Shown here: positions 44,300 through 53,089 of the stretch, piece by piece
Position numbering within the stretch: position 1 is the stretch's first letter
How the letters are laid out: the number at the start of each line of letters is the position of its first letter
Assembly: GCA_038134525.1 (NCBI GenBank)
Contig: JAYPVI010000003.1
Coordinates: 1-64,000, forward strand
DNA: 64,000 bases
From: GCA-002727735 sp038134525
Lineage (GTDB): Bacteria; Bacteroidota; Bacteroidia; Flavobacteriales_D; Parvicellaceae
Direction: 5' to 3'
Translations under genes and position numbers: made by a program
The notes under the pieces: model-generated
Told to the model about the DNA's origin: nothing
Seen by the model: the letters and a program-made list of their open reading frames with translations, nothing else
Database searches by the model: none

Positions 44300-44949
44300 A
44301 TTTCTGGCACTTCTGATTCAATAATTAATTTACCTCTTGTTGCCTTTTTTATTTCTTCTACTGTAACCCCTGGGGCACGTTCTACTAATTTAAACCCGCC
44401 TTCAGGAAGAATCTCCATAACCGCAAGGTTAGTAACTACTTTTTTTACACATTTCACCCCTGTTAGTGGTAAACTACATTGTTCTAGTAGTTTGCTTTCT
44501 CCGGCTTTATTGGTGTGCATCATCGCTACAATGATATTATCAGCACTTGCAACAAGATCCATAGCCCCACCCATACCTTTAACCATTTTACCAGGAATTT
44601 TCCAATTGGCAATATCACCGTCCTCACTTACCTCCATTGCACCAAGTACGGTAAGTTGGACATGTTGCCCTCTTATCATGCTAAAACTAGTGGATGAATC
44701 AAAATATACTGCACCCGGTAAAGCGGTAATCGTTTGTTTTCCTGCATTAATAAGATCAGCATCTTCATCTCCTTCAAAGGGAAAGGGTCCCATTCCTAGA
44801 ATTCCATTTTCGGATTGAAACTCAACATTAATTCCTTCAGGAATATGATTTGCTACAAGAGTGGGTATGCCAATACCTAAATTCACATACCAACCATCTG
44901 AAAGCTCTTGTGCTATTCTTTTTGCTATACCAATCTTATCTAAACTCAT
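44290..44949 (-). CDS. scoB: 3-oxoacid CoA-transferase, subunit B
   Basis: 219 residues. The fold is seen as WYVNLGIGIPTLVA, then QSENGILGMGPFP with the catalytic Glu near residue 50, and GAMEVSEDGDIANW. It moves CoA between succinyl-CoA and acetoacetate or similar 3-oxoacids, for ketone-body or polyhydroxybutyrate use. It starts one base after the subunit A gene ends, so the two are translated together. The size fits the two-subunit bacterial enzyme. Confidence 0.95.
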   Translation of the reverse strand: MSLDKIGIAKRIAQELSDGWYVNLGIGIPTLVANHIPEGINVEFQSENGILGMGPFPFEGDEDADLINAGKQTITALPGAVYFDSSTSFSMIRGQHVQLTVLGAMEVSEDGDIANWKIPGKMVKGMGGAMDLVASADNIIVAMMHTNKAGESKLLEQCSLPLTGVKCVKKVVTNLAVMEILPEGGFKLVERAPGVTVEEIKKATRGKLIIESEVPEMEI

Positions 44950-44950
44950 A

Positions 44951-45655
44951 TTAACTCTTTTTACTAATTACCGTTCTTTGCTCTATTCTTTTTTCAAATT
45001 TATGTCCCTTAAATATCCGTTGTACAAAAATTCCAGGAGTATGAATTTGATTTGGATCTAATTCTCCAGGCTGAACTAATTCTTCGACTTCCGCGATAGT
45101 AATTTTTCCCGCCATAGCCATTGGCGGATTAAAGTTCCTGGCCGTACCCTTATAAATTAGATTTCCGGCTGTATCACCCTTCCATGCTTTGACAATGGCA
45201 AAGTCTGCGGTTAATGCATGTTCCAAAATATGGGGTTTCCCATTGAACTCTCTTACTTCCTTCCCTTTCCCTATTTCAGTTCCGTATCCCGCTGGAGTAA
45301 AAAAGGCGGGTATTCCTGCTCCTCCCGCTCGACATCTTTCGGCCAAACTTCCCTGAGGAATAAGATCAACTTCAAGTTCTCCCGAAAGCATTTGGCGCTC
45401 AAATTCATCATTTTCTCCTACATAAGAAGAAATCATTTTCTTGATCTGACGCTGTTGTAAAAGCAGACCAAGCCCAAAATCATCCACCCCTGCGTTATTT
45501 GAAATACATGTTAACTCATTGATCTTCATCTCAACTAAGGTCTTAATACAATTTTCTGGAATTCCACATAGTCCAAATCCTCCAAGCATTAAAGTCATTC
45601 CACTTACTATACCTTTACATGCTTCTTCAGCATTATTTACCTCTTTATTTATCAT
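44951..45655 (-). CDS. scoA: 3-oxoacid CoA-transferase, subunit A
   Basis: 234 residues. Signatures are MLGGFGLCGIPENCI, the stretch ISNNAGVDDFGLGLLL, and RCRAGGAGIPAFFTPAGYGTE (in two parts), which bind CoA. It forms the heterodimer or heterotetramer with ScoB. Ten bases separate it from the preceding PBP gene, although the two products are unrelated. Confidence 0.95.
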   Translation of the reverse strand: MINKEVNNAEEACKGIVSGMTLMLGGFGLCGIPENCIKTLVEMKINELTCISNNAGVDDFGLGLLLQQRQIKKMISSYVGENDEFERQMLSGELEVDLIPQGSLAERCRAGGAGIPAFFTPAGYGTEIGKGKEVREFNGKPHILEHALTADFAIVKAWKGDTAGNLIYKGTARNFNPPMAMAGKITIAEVEELVQPGELDPNQIHTPGIFVQRIFKGHKFEKRIEQRTVISKKS

Positions 45656-45664
45656 ATTCTTTAT

Positions 45665-48124
45665 TTACCAATTATCGTCTTCTGAACCCCAAGTATCTTG
45701 ATGAATTCCACCTTCTAATTGAATGCTGTTTTCGTCTTTATCAGAACAATCTAAAGGCGATTTTAACATCGTTTCTGGAACCTCAAAATCATCTTGTGAA
45801 ATATCAAGTGAATCATCTGCATTTATATATTTTGTAAAGTATGCAAAAATAGGTAATGCTGTATTGGTTCCCATTCCTTGACTTAATGTACTAAATCTTA
45901 CTGATCTATCTTCTGCACCTACCCAAACTCCTGTTACTAAATCTGGAGTTAACCCTACAAACCATCCGTCAGATTGATTTTGTGTAGTTCCTGTTTTACC
46001 TGCAATGGGTTGAGAAATACCAGCATAAGGCCTTTTCTCTGTCTCTTTTGCTCTTATTCTTATAGCCGTACCACCCACAACCGGCTTCCCATTAGCATTT
46101 TTCATGGTAGGGTGTTTTATTCCTCTAGTTACTAATTTCATCATTTCTAAAATAACATGGGCAGTTTCTCTATTCCAAACTTGTTGTGATTCGGGTGTGT
46201 TTTCATAAATTACATTACCAAACTTGTCTTCTATTCGTAATAAATAAACGGGGTTATTGTAAATTCCATTATTTGCAAAAGGAGCTATAGCACTTACAAT
46301 ATCATGTACTGAAATATCAAAAACACCTAAAGCCATAGCAGGTACAGGATCAAACTTGGAAGTATCAATTCCCAGTTGGGCTACCCTATTAAATACATTA
46401 TTAATCATAGATCCTTTTTTAATAATACTTGCTGTAATATTATTCATTGAATTTGCTAAGGCAAATGAAATAGTGGTTGGCTCTCCAGTAAACGAGCTTC
46501 CTGAATTTTTAGGACACCACAATTTATTTCTATTTTCCATGTGAGGAACTTCTATGCAATATTTTATATCTGGAACTTCATAGCAAGGATCTACAATGCC
46601 TGATTCAATTGCTGTTGCATATACAAATGGTTTAAAGGTAGAGCCAACTTGCCTTGTGCCTTTTTTTACCATATCATATTTAAAATGTTTGAAGTTGGGG
46701 CCTCCAACCCAAGATTTAATATGGCCATTATGGGGATCAATAGACATCATTCCTGCTCTTAAAATCCCTTTGTAATATCGTACAGAGTCAAACGTTGAAA
46801 ATAAGGTATCTTTTTCTCTTGTAACTGAAGATTGCCAGTCAAAAACTCGGATGTTTCTTTTTTTAGCTAAATATTTTTCAATTTCTTCTCTTGTTTTATA
46901 AGGTGTGATTGTTCCGCAATACGAACATTCAAAACCTTTTTGAGTCTTACTTATATATCTACTGGGCCGTTCACAGTAACTACATGCTTTTCCAACTAAT
47001 TTTTTGAAAGTCATTGATTGTTTAACAGCTCTATTAATGATAGTATCTATTTGTGACTTAGATATATCATTCGAAAAGGGAGGATAATCCCATTTGGAAT
47101 TGTTTTTAGTAAAGGCCTTTTGAAGTTCGAACTCAAGATGTTTTTCAACAGCTTTTTCAGCATGTTTCTGAATCCTACTATCAATAGTCGTATAAATTTT
47201 TAATCCGTCCGAATAAATATCATATTTGCTGCCATCTGATTTGGATATAATAAAATCATTATTTTCATCTTTCTGAGCAAATAATGTAGTTAATTCCCCT
47301 CTTAGTGTTTCTCTAAAATATGGAGCAAGTCCAGTTTGGTGATCAACTTTATTATACTGTATTCCCAATGGTAATTCCTTTATAGAATCAAACTCTTTTT
47401 CGCTAATAAATTCATTTTTAAGCATTTGATAAAGCACAACTGATCTTCTTTTTAGTACTGTATCTGGTCTTCTGAGTGGGTTGAAAATAGATGGGTTTTT
47501 TGCCATGCCTACTAACATAGCTGATTCATGAAGATCTAAATCTTTTGTTGATTTACCAAAATACACCTTAGATGCGCTATTAATTCCAACAGCATTATTT
47601 AAAAAATCAAACTTATTTAAGTACATAGAAATAATTTCTTGTTTCGTGTAATTTTTTTCCAGTTTAGATGCTATAATCCATTCTTTTATTTTTCTTAGAA
47701 CCAATTCAAACTTCGTTAATCTTTTTCTTGGAAAAAGCAACTTTGCTAATTGTTGAGAAATTGTAGATCCGCCTCCTTTTGAATTACCAGTTATAACCCC
47801 TTTGATTACCCTACCCAAGGCCCTTACGTCAATTCCAGAATGTTCAAAAAAACGTTCATCTTCCGTAGCAACTAAAGCATTTACTAAATGATCCGGTAAA
47901 TAGTTATAGTGAATATTAGTTCGATTTTCGTGATAATAGTTCCCAATTTCTTTAAGATCAGCACTGTAGATTATGCTTGCTAAATTCGTTTTAGGGTTTT
48001 CTAATTCCGCAATATCAGGAAGCGTTTCATCATTAGCTAATAAGTAAAGAGAATACATTCCAATAACTGGTGACAATATAATCAGCCAAATTAGTGCTCG
48101 TTTTATGATTTTTTTAATCCTCAA
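45665..48124 (-). CDS. bifunctional penicillin-binding protein 1A with CxxC insert
   Basis: About 819 residues from the TTG at 48124; another TTG six codons upstream is the only alternative, and no ATG precedes the membrane anchor. Numbering here counts from that upstream TTG. One helix anchors it near residues 13-36. The GT51 glycosyltransferase has Glu94 in ATEDERFFEHSG and GGGSTISQQLAK. The transpeptidase has Ser501 (STFK), SMN at 565-567 and KTG at 716-718. Between them, residues 387-409, lies a CxxC-x15-CxxC pair resembling a zinc ribbon. It polymerises and cross-links peptidoglycan. A TATATTTG element is just upstream. Confidence 0.93.
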   Translation of the reverse strand: MRIKKIIKRALIWLIILSPVIGMYSLYLLANDETLPDIAELENPKTNLASIIYSADLKEIGNYYHENRTNIHYNYLPDHLVNALVATEDERFFEHSGIDVRALGRVIKGVITGNSKGGGSTISQQLAKLLFPRKRLTKFELVLRKIKEWIIASKLEKNYTKQEIISMYLNKFDFLNNAVGINSASKVYFGKSTKDLDLHESAMLVGMAKNPSIFNPLRRPDTVLKRRSVVLYQMLKNEFISEKEFDSIKELPLGIQYNKVDHQTGLAPYFRETLRGELTTLFAQKDENNDFIISKSDGSKYDIYSDGLKIYTTIDSRIQKHAEKAVEKHLEFELQKAFTKNNSKWDYPPFSNDISKSQIDTIINRAVKQSMTFKKLVGKACSYCERPSRYISKTQKGFECSYCGTITPYKTREEIEKYLAKKRNIRVFDWQSSVTREKDTLFSTFDSVRYYKGILRAGMMSIDPHNGHIKSWVGGPNFKHFKYDMVKKGTRQVGSTFKPFVYATAIESGIVDPCYEVPDIKYCIEVPHMENRNKLWCPKNSGSSFTGEPTTISFALANSMNNITASIIKKGSMINNVFNRVAQLGIDTSKFDPVPAMALGVFDISVHDIVSAIAPFANNGIYNNPVYLLRIEDKFGNVIYENTPESQQVWNRETAHVILEMMKLVTRGIKHPTMKNANGKPVVGGTAIRIRAKETEKRPYAGISQPIAGKTGTTQNQSDGWFVGLTPDLVTGVWVGAEDRSVRFSTLSQGMGTNTALPIFAYFTKYINADDSLDISQDDFEVPETMLKSPLDCSDKDENSIQLEGGIHQDTWGSEDDNW

Positions 48125-48139
48125 AATTGAAATATTAGT

Positions 48140-48147
48140 CAAATATA
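48140..48147 (-). promoter_or_regulatory. -7 promoter element for the PBP1A gene
   Basis: The minus strand reads TATATTTG, an exact TAnnTTTG match. It would start transcription near 48133, just ahead of the TTG at 48124, which argues against the more upstream TTG at 48142 as the start codon. Confidence 0.5.
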
Positions 48148-48297
48148 ACGTGGTATTAGTTACGTAGTTGAATTTCCTTTTAATTATTGTAAACTATTTT
48201 ATCTCAATAAAAATTGCTTTAAAATTATACACAACAAAAAATTAATACACATGTCATGATTAAACTTATCAATTCACTAGTATTGTAAAAAACTACT

Positions 48298-48516
48298 TTG
48301 AAGCAATCAAAGAAATATTTAATACTCACAGGAATTGCTATTCAGATGGGAGTAACTGTTTTTTTAGGATCTTATCTAGGAAAATATCTTGATATGAAAT
48401 ATTCCTTTTCAAAAAAATGGTTTACCATAATATTTACTTTATTATCTATAGGTATTTCGATCTATTTTCTTTTAAGACAATTAAAAAGAATTAATGAACA
48501 AGACCATGAAAAGTGA
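48298..48516 (+). CDS. atpZ: AtpZ/AtpI-like membrane protein
   Basis: 72 residues from a TTG; the frame has a stop 12 bases further up and no ATG until residue 17, which lies inside the first helix. Two membrane helices (about 7-27 and 39-60) are joined by GKYLDMKYSFSKKW, where the Gly-x-x-Leu-Asp pattern is typical of the AtpZ family, proposed to help ATP synthase assembly or ion import. It heads the ATP synthase gene set. The 155-base gap before it (48143-48297) is AT-rich and shared with the PBP1A promoter. Confidence 0.8.
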   Translation: MKQSKKYLILTGIAIQMGVTVFLGSYLGKYLDMKYSFSKKWFTIIFTLLSIGISIYFLLRQLKRINEQDHEK

Positions 48517-48883
48517 TAAGTTCTTAATTACATTATTCATAGTTTTAGCTATCACTTTTGGACTTCACATCTGGGTTACTCATGAAATGAATTTCTCCTT
48601 TAATATCTCTAAAATTGGCATCAGTTATACCATTAACTATTTTATAGCAATAGTAATTTTTAAATTGTTTACCGTATTTATAAATAAAAAAAGTGAAATA
48701 CTTGGATTCATTTTTCTATTCGGAAGCCTATTTAAATTTGTAATTTATTTTTTAATACTTCGACCCATAATTTCAGAAACAGAATCAATTAGTAAAGTTG
48801 AATTTTCCTTTTTCTTTATTTCATATGCAATATGTCTTATTATTGAGATTTATTTTTTAGTTAATGTGTTGCGTTCTCAATAG
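48506..48883 (+). CDS. ATP synthase operon membrane protein (AtpI-position)
   Basis: About 125 residues from the ATG at 48506 (an ATG four codons earlier is also possible). Four membrane helices (about 7-24, 37-58, 66-86 and 101-122) and few charges. It sits between the AtpZ-like gene and atpB, overlapping the former by 11 bases. This is where AtpI lies in other phyla, but the sequence shows no AtpI motif. It is probably a clade-specific assembly factor, such as the DUF6168 type in flavobacteria. Confidence 0.7.
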   Translation: MKSDKFLITLFIVLAITFGLHIWVTHEMNFSFNISKIGISYTINYFIAIVIFKLFTVFINKKSEILGFIFLFGSLFKFVIYFLILRPIISETESISKVEFSFFFISYAICLIIEIYFLVNVLRSQ

Positions 48884-48933
48884 AATCTTTTGATGATATT
48901 TAATTTTTACAAACAATTATTTAAAATCTATTA

Positions 48934-48960
48934 TTGAAGTCAATTTAATTTTTAGTTTTG
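48934..48960 (+). promoter_or_regulatory. promoter ahead of atpB
   Basis: TTG at 48934-48936 and TAGTTTTG at 48953-48960 are separated by 16 bases, close to the Bacteroidota consensus TTG-N17-TAnnTTTG. Transcription would begin near 48966, between this element and the atpB ATG at 48979. Confidence 0.55.
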
Positions 48961-48978
48961 CACAGATTTTTGAAAACT

Positions 48979-50136
48979 ATGAATTTAGAGATGGCTAAAA
49001 AACTTGTATTCAGCGTTTTAATTGTTTTAGTAGCAAATTTCTTATGGGCCAGCGCCTCCCCTGTTAAAGACACTGTAAGTACTTACACTGCAGAAGAAAA
49101 AGCAGATCAAAAGAAATCTAAAATCAAAGAAGATATAAAACATCACTTACAGGATTCTCACGATTTCCACCTTTTCACTGACGAAACTACTGGAAAACAC
49201 TACGGATTTCCACTTCCTGTTATATTATGGGATGAAGAACTGCATGTTTTTATGTCATCAGAGTTTCATCATGGAGAAAATATTGTTCAATCAAAAGACA
49301 AATATTACGAATTACATCACGGTAAAATTCATAGAACAGACGAGAGTGGTAATCCTGTATACAAAATAGATAAAGATGGTAAATATTTAATTGATAAAAA
49401 TGGTAATAAAATTGAATTAAAGCCCATTGATTTTTCTATAACTAAAAATGTGTTCATGATTATGGTGATTTCTCTTATGCTTTTCATTATGCTGTTCCGT
49501 ACAAACAAGTCATATAAGAAAAGAGGGCATTTACCTAGTGGTATAGGAAGATTTATTGAGCCTATCATATTATATGTTAGAGACGATATAGCCATTCCAA
49601 ATATTGGAAAAAAACACTACAGAAAATATATGGGATTCCTATTGACAGTATTTTTCTTCGTTTGGTTGGTAAATTTATTTGGCCTTACGCCCATAGGTGT
49701 TAACATTACAAACAATATTGCTGTTACTTTTTGTTTAGCACTTCTTACCTACTTAATAACCATCTTTACTGCAAAAAAAACATACTGGTTACACTTGATT
49801 GATCCATTGGGAAATACCATGCCATGGATTGCTAAAATTCCACTATACATATTATTGGTTCCTATTGAACTTTTAGGTACTATTATTAAGCCATTTTCTT
49901 TAATGATTCGACTTTATGCTAATATAACTGCAGGTCATATCGTTTTAATGAGTTTAATAGGAATGATGTTTGTATTTAACAATTGGATTGGAAGTTCTCT
50001 TTCCTTTTTATTGGCATTTACACTAGGAATTTTGGAGCTTTTAGTAGCTGCATTACAAGCTTATATCTTCACTATGTTGTCCGCTGTTTACTTCGGATCA
50101 GCTGTTGCAGAACATGAACATGATGAAGAACATTAA
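48979..50136 (+). CDS. atpB: ATP synthase subunit a, long N-terminal form
   Basis: 385 residues from the ATG at 48979; an earlier TTG would lie within the promoter. The N-terminus has a signal-like helix (LVFSVLIVLVANFLWAS) and then about 120 hydrophilic residues with many His, before five to six membrane helices. The essential Arg is in SLMIRLYANITAGH (about residue 311). The E. coli protein is about 271 residues, so the extra domain is periplasmic and specific to this phylum. It forms the proton half-channels with the c ring. The end is rich in His and Glu. Confidence 0.95.
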   Translation: MNLEMAKKLVFSVLIVLVANFLWASASPVKDTVSTYTAEEKADQKKSKIKEDIKHHLQDSHDFHLFTDETTGKHYGFPLPVILWDEELHVFMSSEFHHGENIVQSKDKYYELHHGKIHRTDESGNPVYKIDKDGKYLIDKNGNKIELKPIDFSITKNVFMIMVISLMLFIMLFRTNKSYKKRGHLPSGIGRFIEPIILYVRDDIAIPNIGKKHYRKYMGFLLTVFFFVWLVNLFGLTPIGVNITNNIAVTFCLALLTYLITIFTAKKTYWLHLIDPLGNTMPWIAKIPLYILLVPIELLGTIIKPFSLMIRLYANITAGHIVLMSLIGMMFVFNNWIGSSLSFLLAFTLGILELLVAALQAYIFTMLSAVYFGSAVAEHEHDEEH

Positions 50137-50170
50137 TAAAGAAATTATTAACCAAAAAAACACATAAATT

Positions 50171-50362
50171 ATGGAAATTCCAGCAATTGTCGGTGCAGGT
50201 CTTGCAGTTATCGGTGTAGGAATAGGAATCGGACAGATCGGTGGAAAAGCTATGGAAGCCATGGCTCGTCAACCAGAAATGTACGGTAAACTTCAAACAG
50301 CGATGCTAATTGCAGCAGCACTTATTGAAGGAATCGGTTTTGCTGCATTATTTGCAGTATAA
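50171..50362 (+). CDS. atpE: ATP synthase subunit c
   Basis: 63 residues, a two-helix hairpin. The loop ARQPE (residues 32-36) faces F1; the ion-carrying Glu53 is in AAALIEGIGF. The positions used by sodium-type rings (Gln in helix 1, Ser or Thr after the Glu) hold Ile and Gly, so the ring is probably proton-driven. It lies 34 bases after atpB and is followed by a strong stem-loop before atpF. Confidence 0.97.
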   Translation: MEIPAIVGAGLAVIGVGIGIGQIGGKAMEAMARQPEMYGKLQTAMLIAAALIEGIGFAALFAV

Positions 50363-50369
50363 TCTGTTC

Positions 50370-50404
50370 AATCAATCCGTCTGCGGTTGGCAGGCGGATT
50401 GATT
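50370..50404 (+). promoter_or_regulatory. 15-bp stem-loop between atpE and atpF
   Basis: AATCAATCCGTCTGC and GCAGGCGGATTGATT pair over 15 bases with one mismatch (G-T wobble) and a 5-base loop GGTTG. It lies 7 bases after the atpE stop and is not followed by a U run. It is likely an RNA-stability or partial-termination element that raises subunit c over its neighbours, and not a full terminator, since genes continue directly after. Confidence 0.6.
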
Positions 50405-50430
50405 ATAATTTATAACTAATCAATGAACAA

Positions 50431-50928
50431 ATGGAAAAATTAATAGAAGAATTTTCAGTAGGGTTATTTTTTTGGCAAACTGTTTTATTTATAGCATTGA
50501 TTTTCTTATTAAGAAAATTTGCTTGGAAACCAATATTGAATGCTGTAATTGAAAGAGAAGAAAAAATTGAAGGAGCTTTAAAAGCTGCTGAAGAGGCAGA
50601 AAATAAAATGAAAGAGTTGTCTGCTAATAATGAAAAGATTTTAGCCGATGCAAGAGTTGAAAGAGAAAACATATTAAAAGAGGGTAGATCTATCAAAGAA
50701 AAAATGATAGCAGACGCAAAAAATCAAGCTACTACTGAAGCAGAAAAAATCATTATCTCAGCTAAAGAGCAAATCAACATCGAAAAAATGAAAGCCATGA
50801 CTGAAATCAAAAATCAGGTCGCTGATATTTCGATAGAAATGGCTGAAAAAATATTAGGGGCTGAATTAAAAGATGCGAAGAATCAAAAGAAATTGATTGA
50901 AGAAGCACTTAAAAAACAAATAAACTAA
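50431..50928 (+). CDS. atpF: ATP synthase subunit b
   Basis: 165 residues. One N-terminal membrane helix (about 8-28) ends in FAWKPIL, then a long charged helix for the peripheral stalk (REEKIEGALKAAEEAENKMK). It links the a subunit to delta and alpha. Length is normal. One base separates it from atpH. Confidence 0.96.
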   Translation: MEKLIEEFSVGLFFWQTVLFIALIFLLRKFAWKPILNAVIEREEKIEGALKAAEEAENKMKELSANNEKILADARVERENILKEGRSIKEKMIADAKNQATTEAEKIIISAKEQINIEKMKAMTEIKNQVADISIEMAEKILGAELKDAKNQKKLIEEALKKQIN

Positions 50929-50929
50929 A

Positions 50930-51487
50930 ATGATTGCATCTAAAATCACGAGCAGGTATGCAAAAGCATTAATTGATTTGGCAAAAGATCAAAATGCTCT
51001 TGATTCTTGTTTAAATGATATGGAGCTACTTAAAAATACGTGTGTAACCAACCATGAATTACAACTTCTTTTAAAAAGCCCTATCATTAACTCTGATAAA
51101 AAGTGGGGAATATTAGAAATGATTTTTAAATCTAAGGTTTCTGAATTATCCATGCTATTTATCCAAATACTTACAAAGAAAAAAAGAGAATCTCTTTTAC
51201 CTCAAATTGCTGAAAACTTTATTCAGCTTTATAAAGCTCAAAAAAATATAGCAGTGGCAAAAGTAATCACAGCCACTCCGCTCAATGATTCACTTAGAAA
51301 AAAAATAATTGAGTTCATAGGTTCAGAAAATAAAATGGAAATTGAGTTGAGTGAAGACGTAGATGAGAGCATTTTAGGTGGTGCTATCATTCAAATAGGA
51401 GATAAACAAATTGACGGCAGTGTAAAAAGAAATTTAAATAATCTTAAAAAAACATATAGTCAAAACTTATATATAAAAGACTTTTAA
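50930..51487 (+). CDS. atpH: ATP synthase subunit delta
   Basis: 185 residues, cytoplasmic. The N-terminal six-helix domain begins ITSRYAKALIDLA and the C-terminal region has GGAIIQIGDKQIDGSVKRNL, both family hallmarks. It ties the b stalk to the alpha crown. It starts one base after atpF and ends 12 bases before atpA. Confidence 0.96.
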   Translation: MIASKITSRYAKALIDLAKDQNALDSCLNDMELLKNTCVTNHELQLLLKSPIINSDKKWGILEMIFKSKVSELSMLFIQILTKKKRESLLPQIAENFIQLYKAQKNIAVAKVITATPLNDSLRKKIIEFIGSENKMEIELSEDVDESILGGAIIQIGDKQIDGSVKRNLNNLKKTYSQNLYIKDF

Positions 51488-51499
51488 AAAAAAGAAATT

Positions 51500-53080
51500 A
51501 TGGCAGAAATTAAACCAGCTGAAATATCAGCAATTTTAAGAGAACAACTTTCCGGCCTTAAAACAGAGGCCCAACTAGAAGAAGTGGGTACAGTTTTACA
51601 AATAGGTGATGGTATTGCTAGAATTTATGGACTTGGCGGAGTTCAATATGGAGAACTTATTGAATTTGACAACGGTCTACAAGGTATTGCCCTGAACTTA
51701 GAAGAAGATAATGTTGGTGCTGTACTTTTGGGATCATCAAATGATATCAAAGAAGGTGACACCGTAAAAAGAACGGGGAAAATTGCTTCTGTAAAAGTTG
51801 GAGAGAAAATGCTAGGCAGAGTAGTGAACACATTAGGAAATCCTATTGATGGAAAGGGCCCTATAGATGGTGAGCTTTTTGAGATGCCAATTGAAAGAAA
51901 AGCCCCTGGTGTTATTTATAGACAGCCAGTTAATGAACCTCTTCAAACTGGTGTAAAAGCTATTGATGCCATGATTCCAATTGGAAGAGGGCAAAGAGAA
52001 CTTGTAATTGGTGATAGACAAACAGGAAAAACTACCGTTTGTATAGATACTATTATCAACCAAAAAGAATTTTATGACAGGGGCGAACCAGTATATTGTA
52101 TTTACGTAGCTATAGGTCAAAAGGGATCAACAATTGCTGGTATTGTAAGTAAATTAGAAAAAGCAGGAGCAATGGACTACACTGTTATTGTTGCTGCAAA
52201 TGCTTCTGATTCAGCCCCAATGCAATTTTACGCGCCATTTACTGGAGCAGCTATTGGAGAATACTTCAGAGATACTGGAAGGCCATCACTAATTATTTTT
52301 GATGATTTATCAAAGCAAGCTGTGGCTTATCGTGAGGTATCCCTGTTACTAAGAAGACCTCCAGGAAGAGAGGCATATCCTGGTGATGTTTTCTACTTGC
52401 ATTCAAGATTGCTAGAAAGAGCTGCTAAAATCAATAACAATGATGAAATAGCCCAACAAATGAATGATCTTCCCGATTCTTTAAAAGGAAAAGTGAAAGG
52501 TGGGGGATCTCTTACCGCTTTACCAATAATTGAAACTCAAGCAGGAGATGTGTCAGCCTATATTCCAACTAATGTTATTTCGATTACGGATGGACAGATT
52601 TTCTTAGATTCAAGTTTGTTTAATTCTGGTATTCGACCTGCTATTGATGTAGGTATTTCTGTTTCAAGAGTAGGTGGTTCAGCGCAAATTAAGTCAATGA
52701 AAAAAGTGTCTGGAACTTTAAAATTAGATCAAGCACAGTATAGAGAATTAGAGGCATTTGCAAAATTTGGATCTGATTTAGATCCTGCCACAATGGGCGT
52801 TTTGGAAAAAGGTGCAAGAAACGTAGAAATTCTTAAGCAAAATGAAGGTTCACCTCTTCCAGTGGAAGAACAAGTTGCGATCATTTATTGCGGATCTACT
52901 GGAATTATCTCAGACGTTCCAACTAATCGAGTTAAAGAATTTGAAAATAATTTTCTTGAATTGATGAGAAATAAGCATCGAGCAGAGCTTGATATTCTTA
53001 AATCAGGAAATTTAACTGCAGAAGTTACCGAAGTAATTAAAAAAGTAGTTGCAGAGATGTCAAAATCTTATGCTGAATAA
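51500..53080 (+). CDS. atpA: ATP synthase subunit alpha
   Basis: 526 residues. Walker A is GDRQTGKT at 171-178; SLIIFDDLSKQAVAYR holds the Walker B Asp; LLLRRPPGREAYPGD and the ISVSRVGGSAQI signature follow. It binds non-catalytic nucleotide in F1. The catalytic beta subunit is not in this operon, so beta and epsilon must be encoded elsewhere on the chromosome, as is usual in the phylum. Confidence 0.98.
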   Translation: MAEIKPAEISAILREQLSGLKTEAQLEEVGTVLQIGDGIARIYGLGGVQYGELIEFDNGLQGIALNLEEDNVGAVLLGSSNDIKEGDTVKRTGKIASVKVGEKMLGRVVNTLGNPIDGKGPIDGELFEMPIERKAPGVIYRQPVNEPLQTGVKAIDAMIPIGRGQRELVIGDRQTGKTTVCIDTIINQKEFYDRGEPVYCIYVAIGQKGSTIAGIVSKLEKAGAMDYTVIVAANASDSAPMQFYAPFTGAAIGEYFRDTGRPSLIIFDDLSKQAVAYREVSLLLRRPPGREAYPGDVFYLHSRLLERAAKINNNDEIAQQMNDLPDSLKGKVKGGGSLTALPIIETQAGDVSAYIPTNVISITDGQIFLDSSLFNSGIRPAIDVGISVSRVGGSAQIKSMKKVSGTLKLDQAQYRELEAFAKFGSDLDPATMGVLEKGARNVEILKQNEGSPLPVEEQVAIIYCGSTGIISDVPTNRVKEFENNFLELMRNKHRAELDILKSGNLTAEVTEVIKKVVAEMSKSYAE

Positions 53081-53089
53081 TATATCCCT

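Noticed and set aside
49329..49595. Antisense frame in atpB
   Set aside because: It runs opposite to a certain gene and has no family features.
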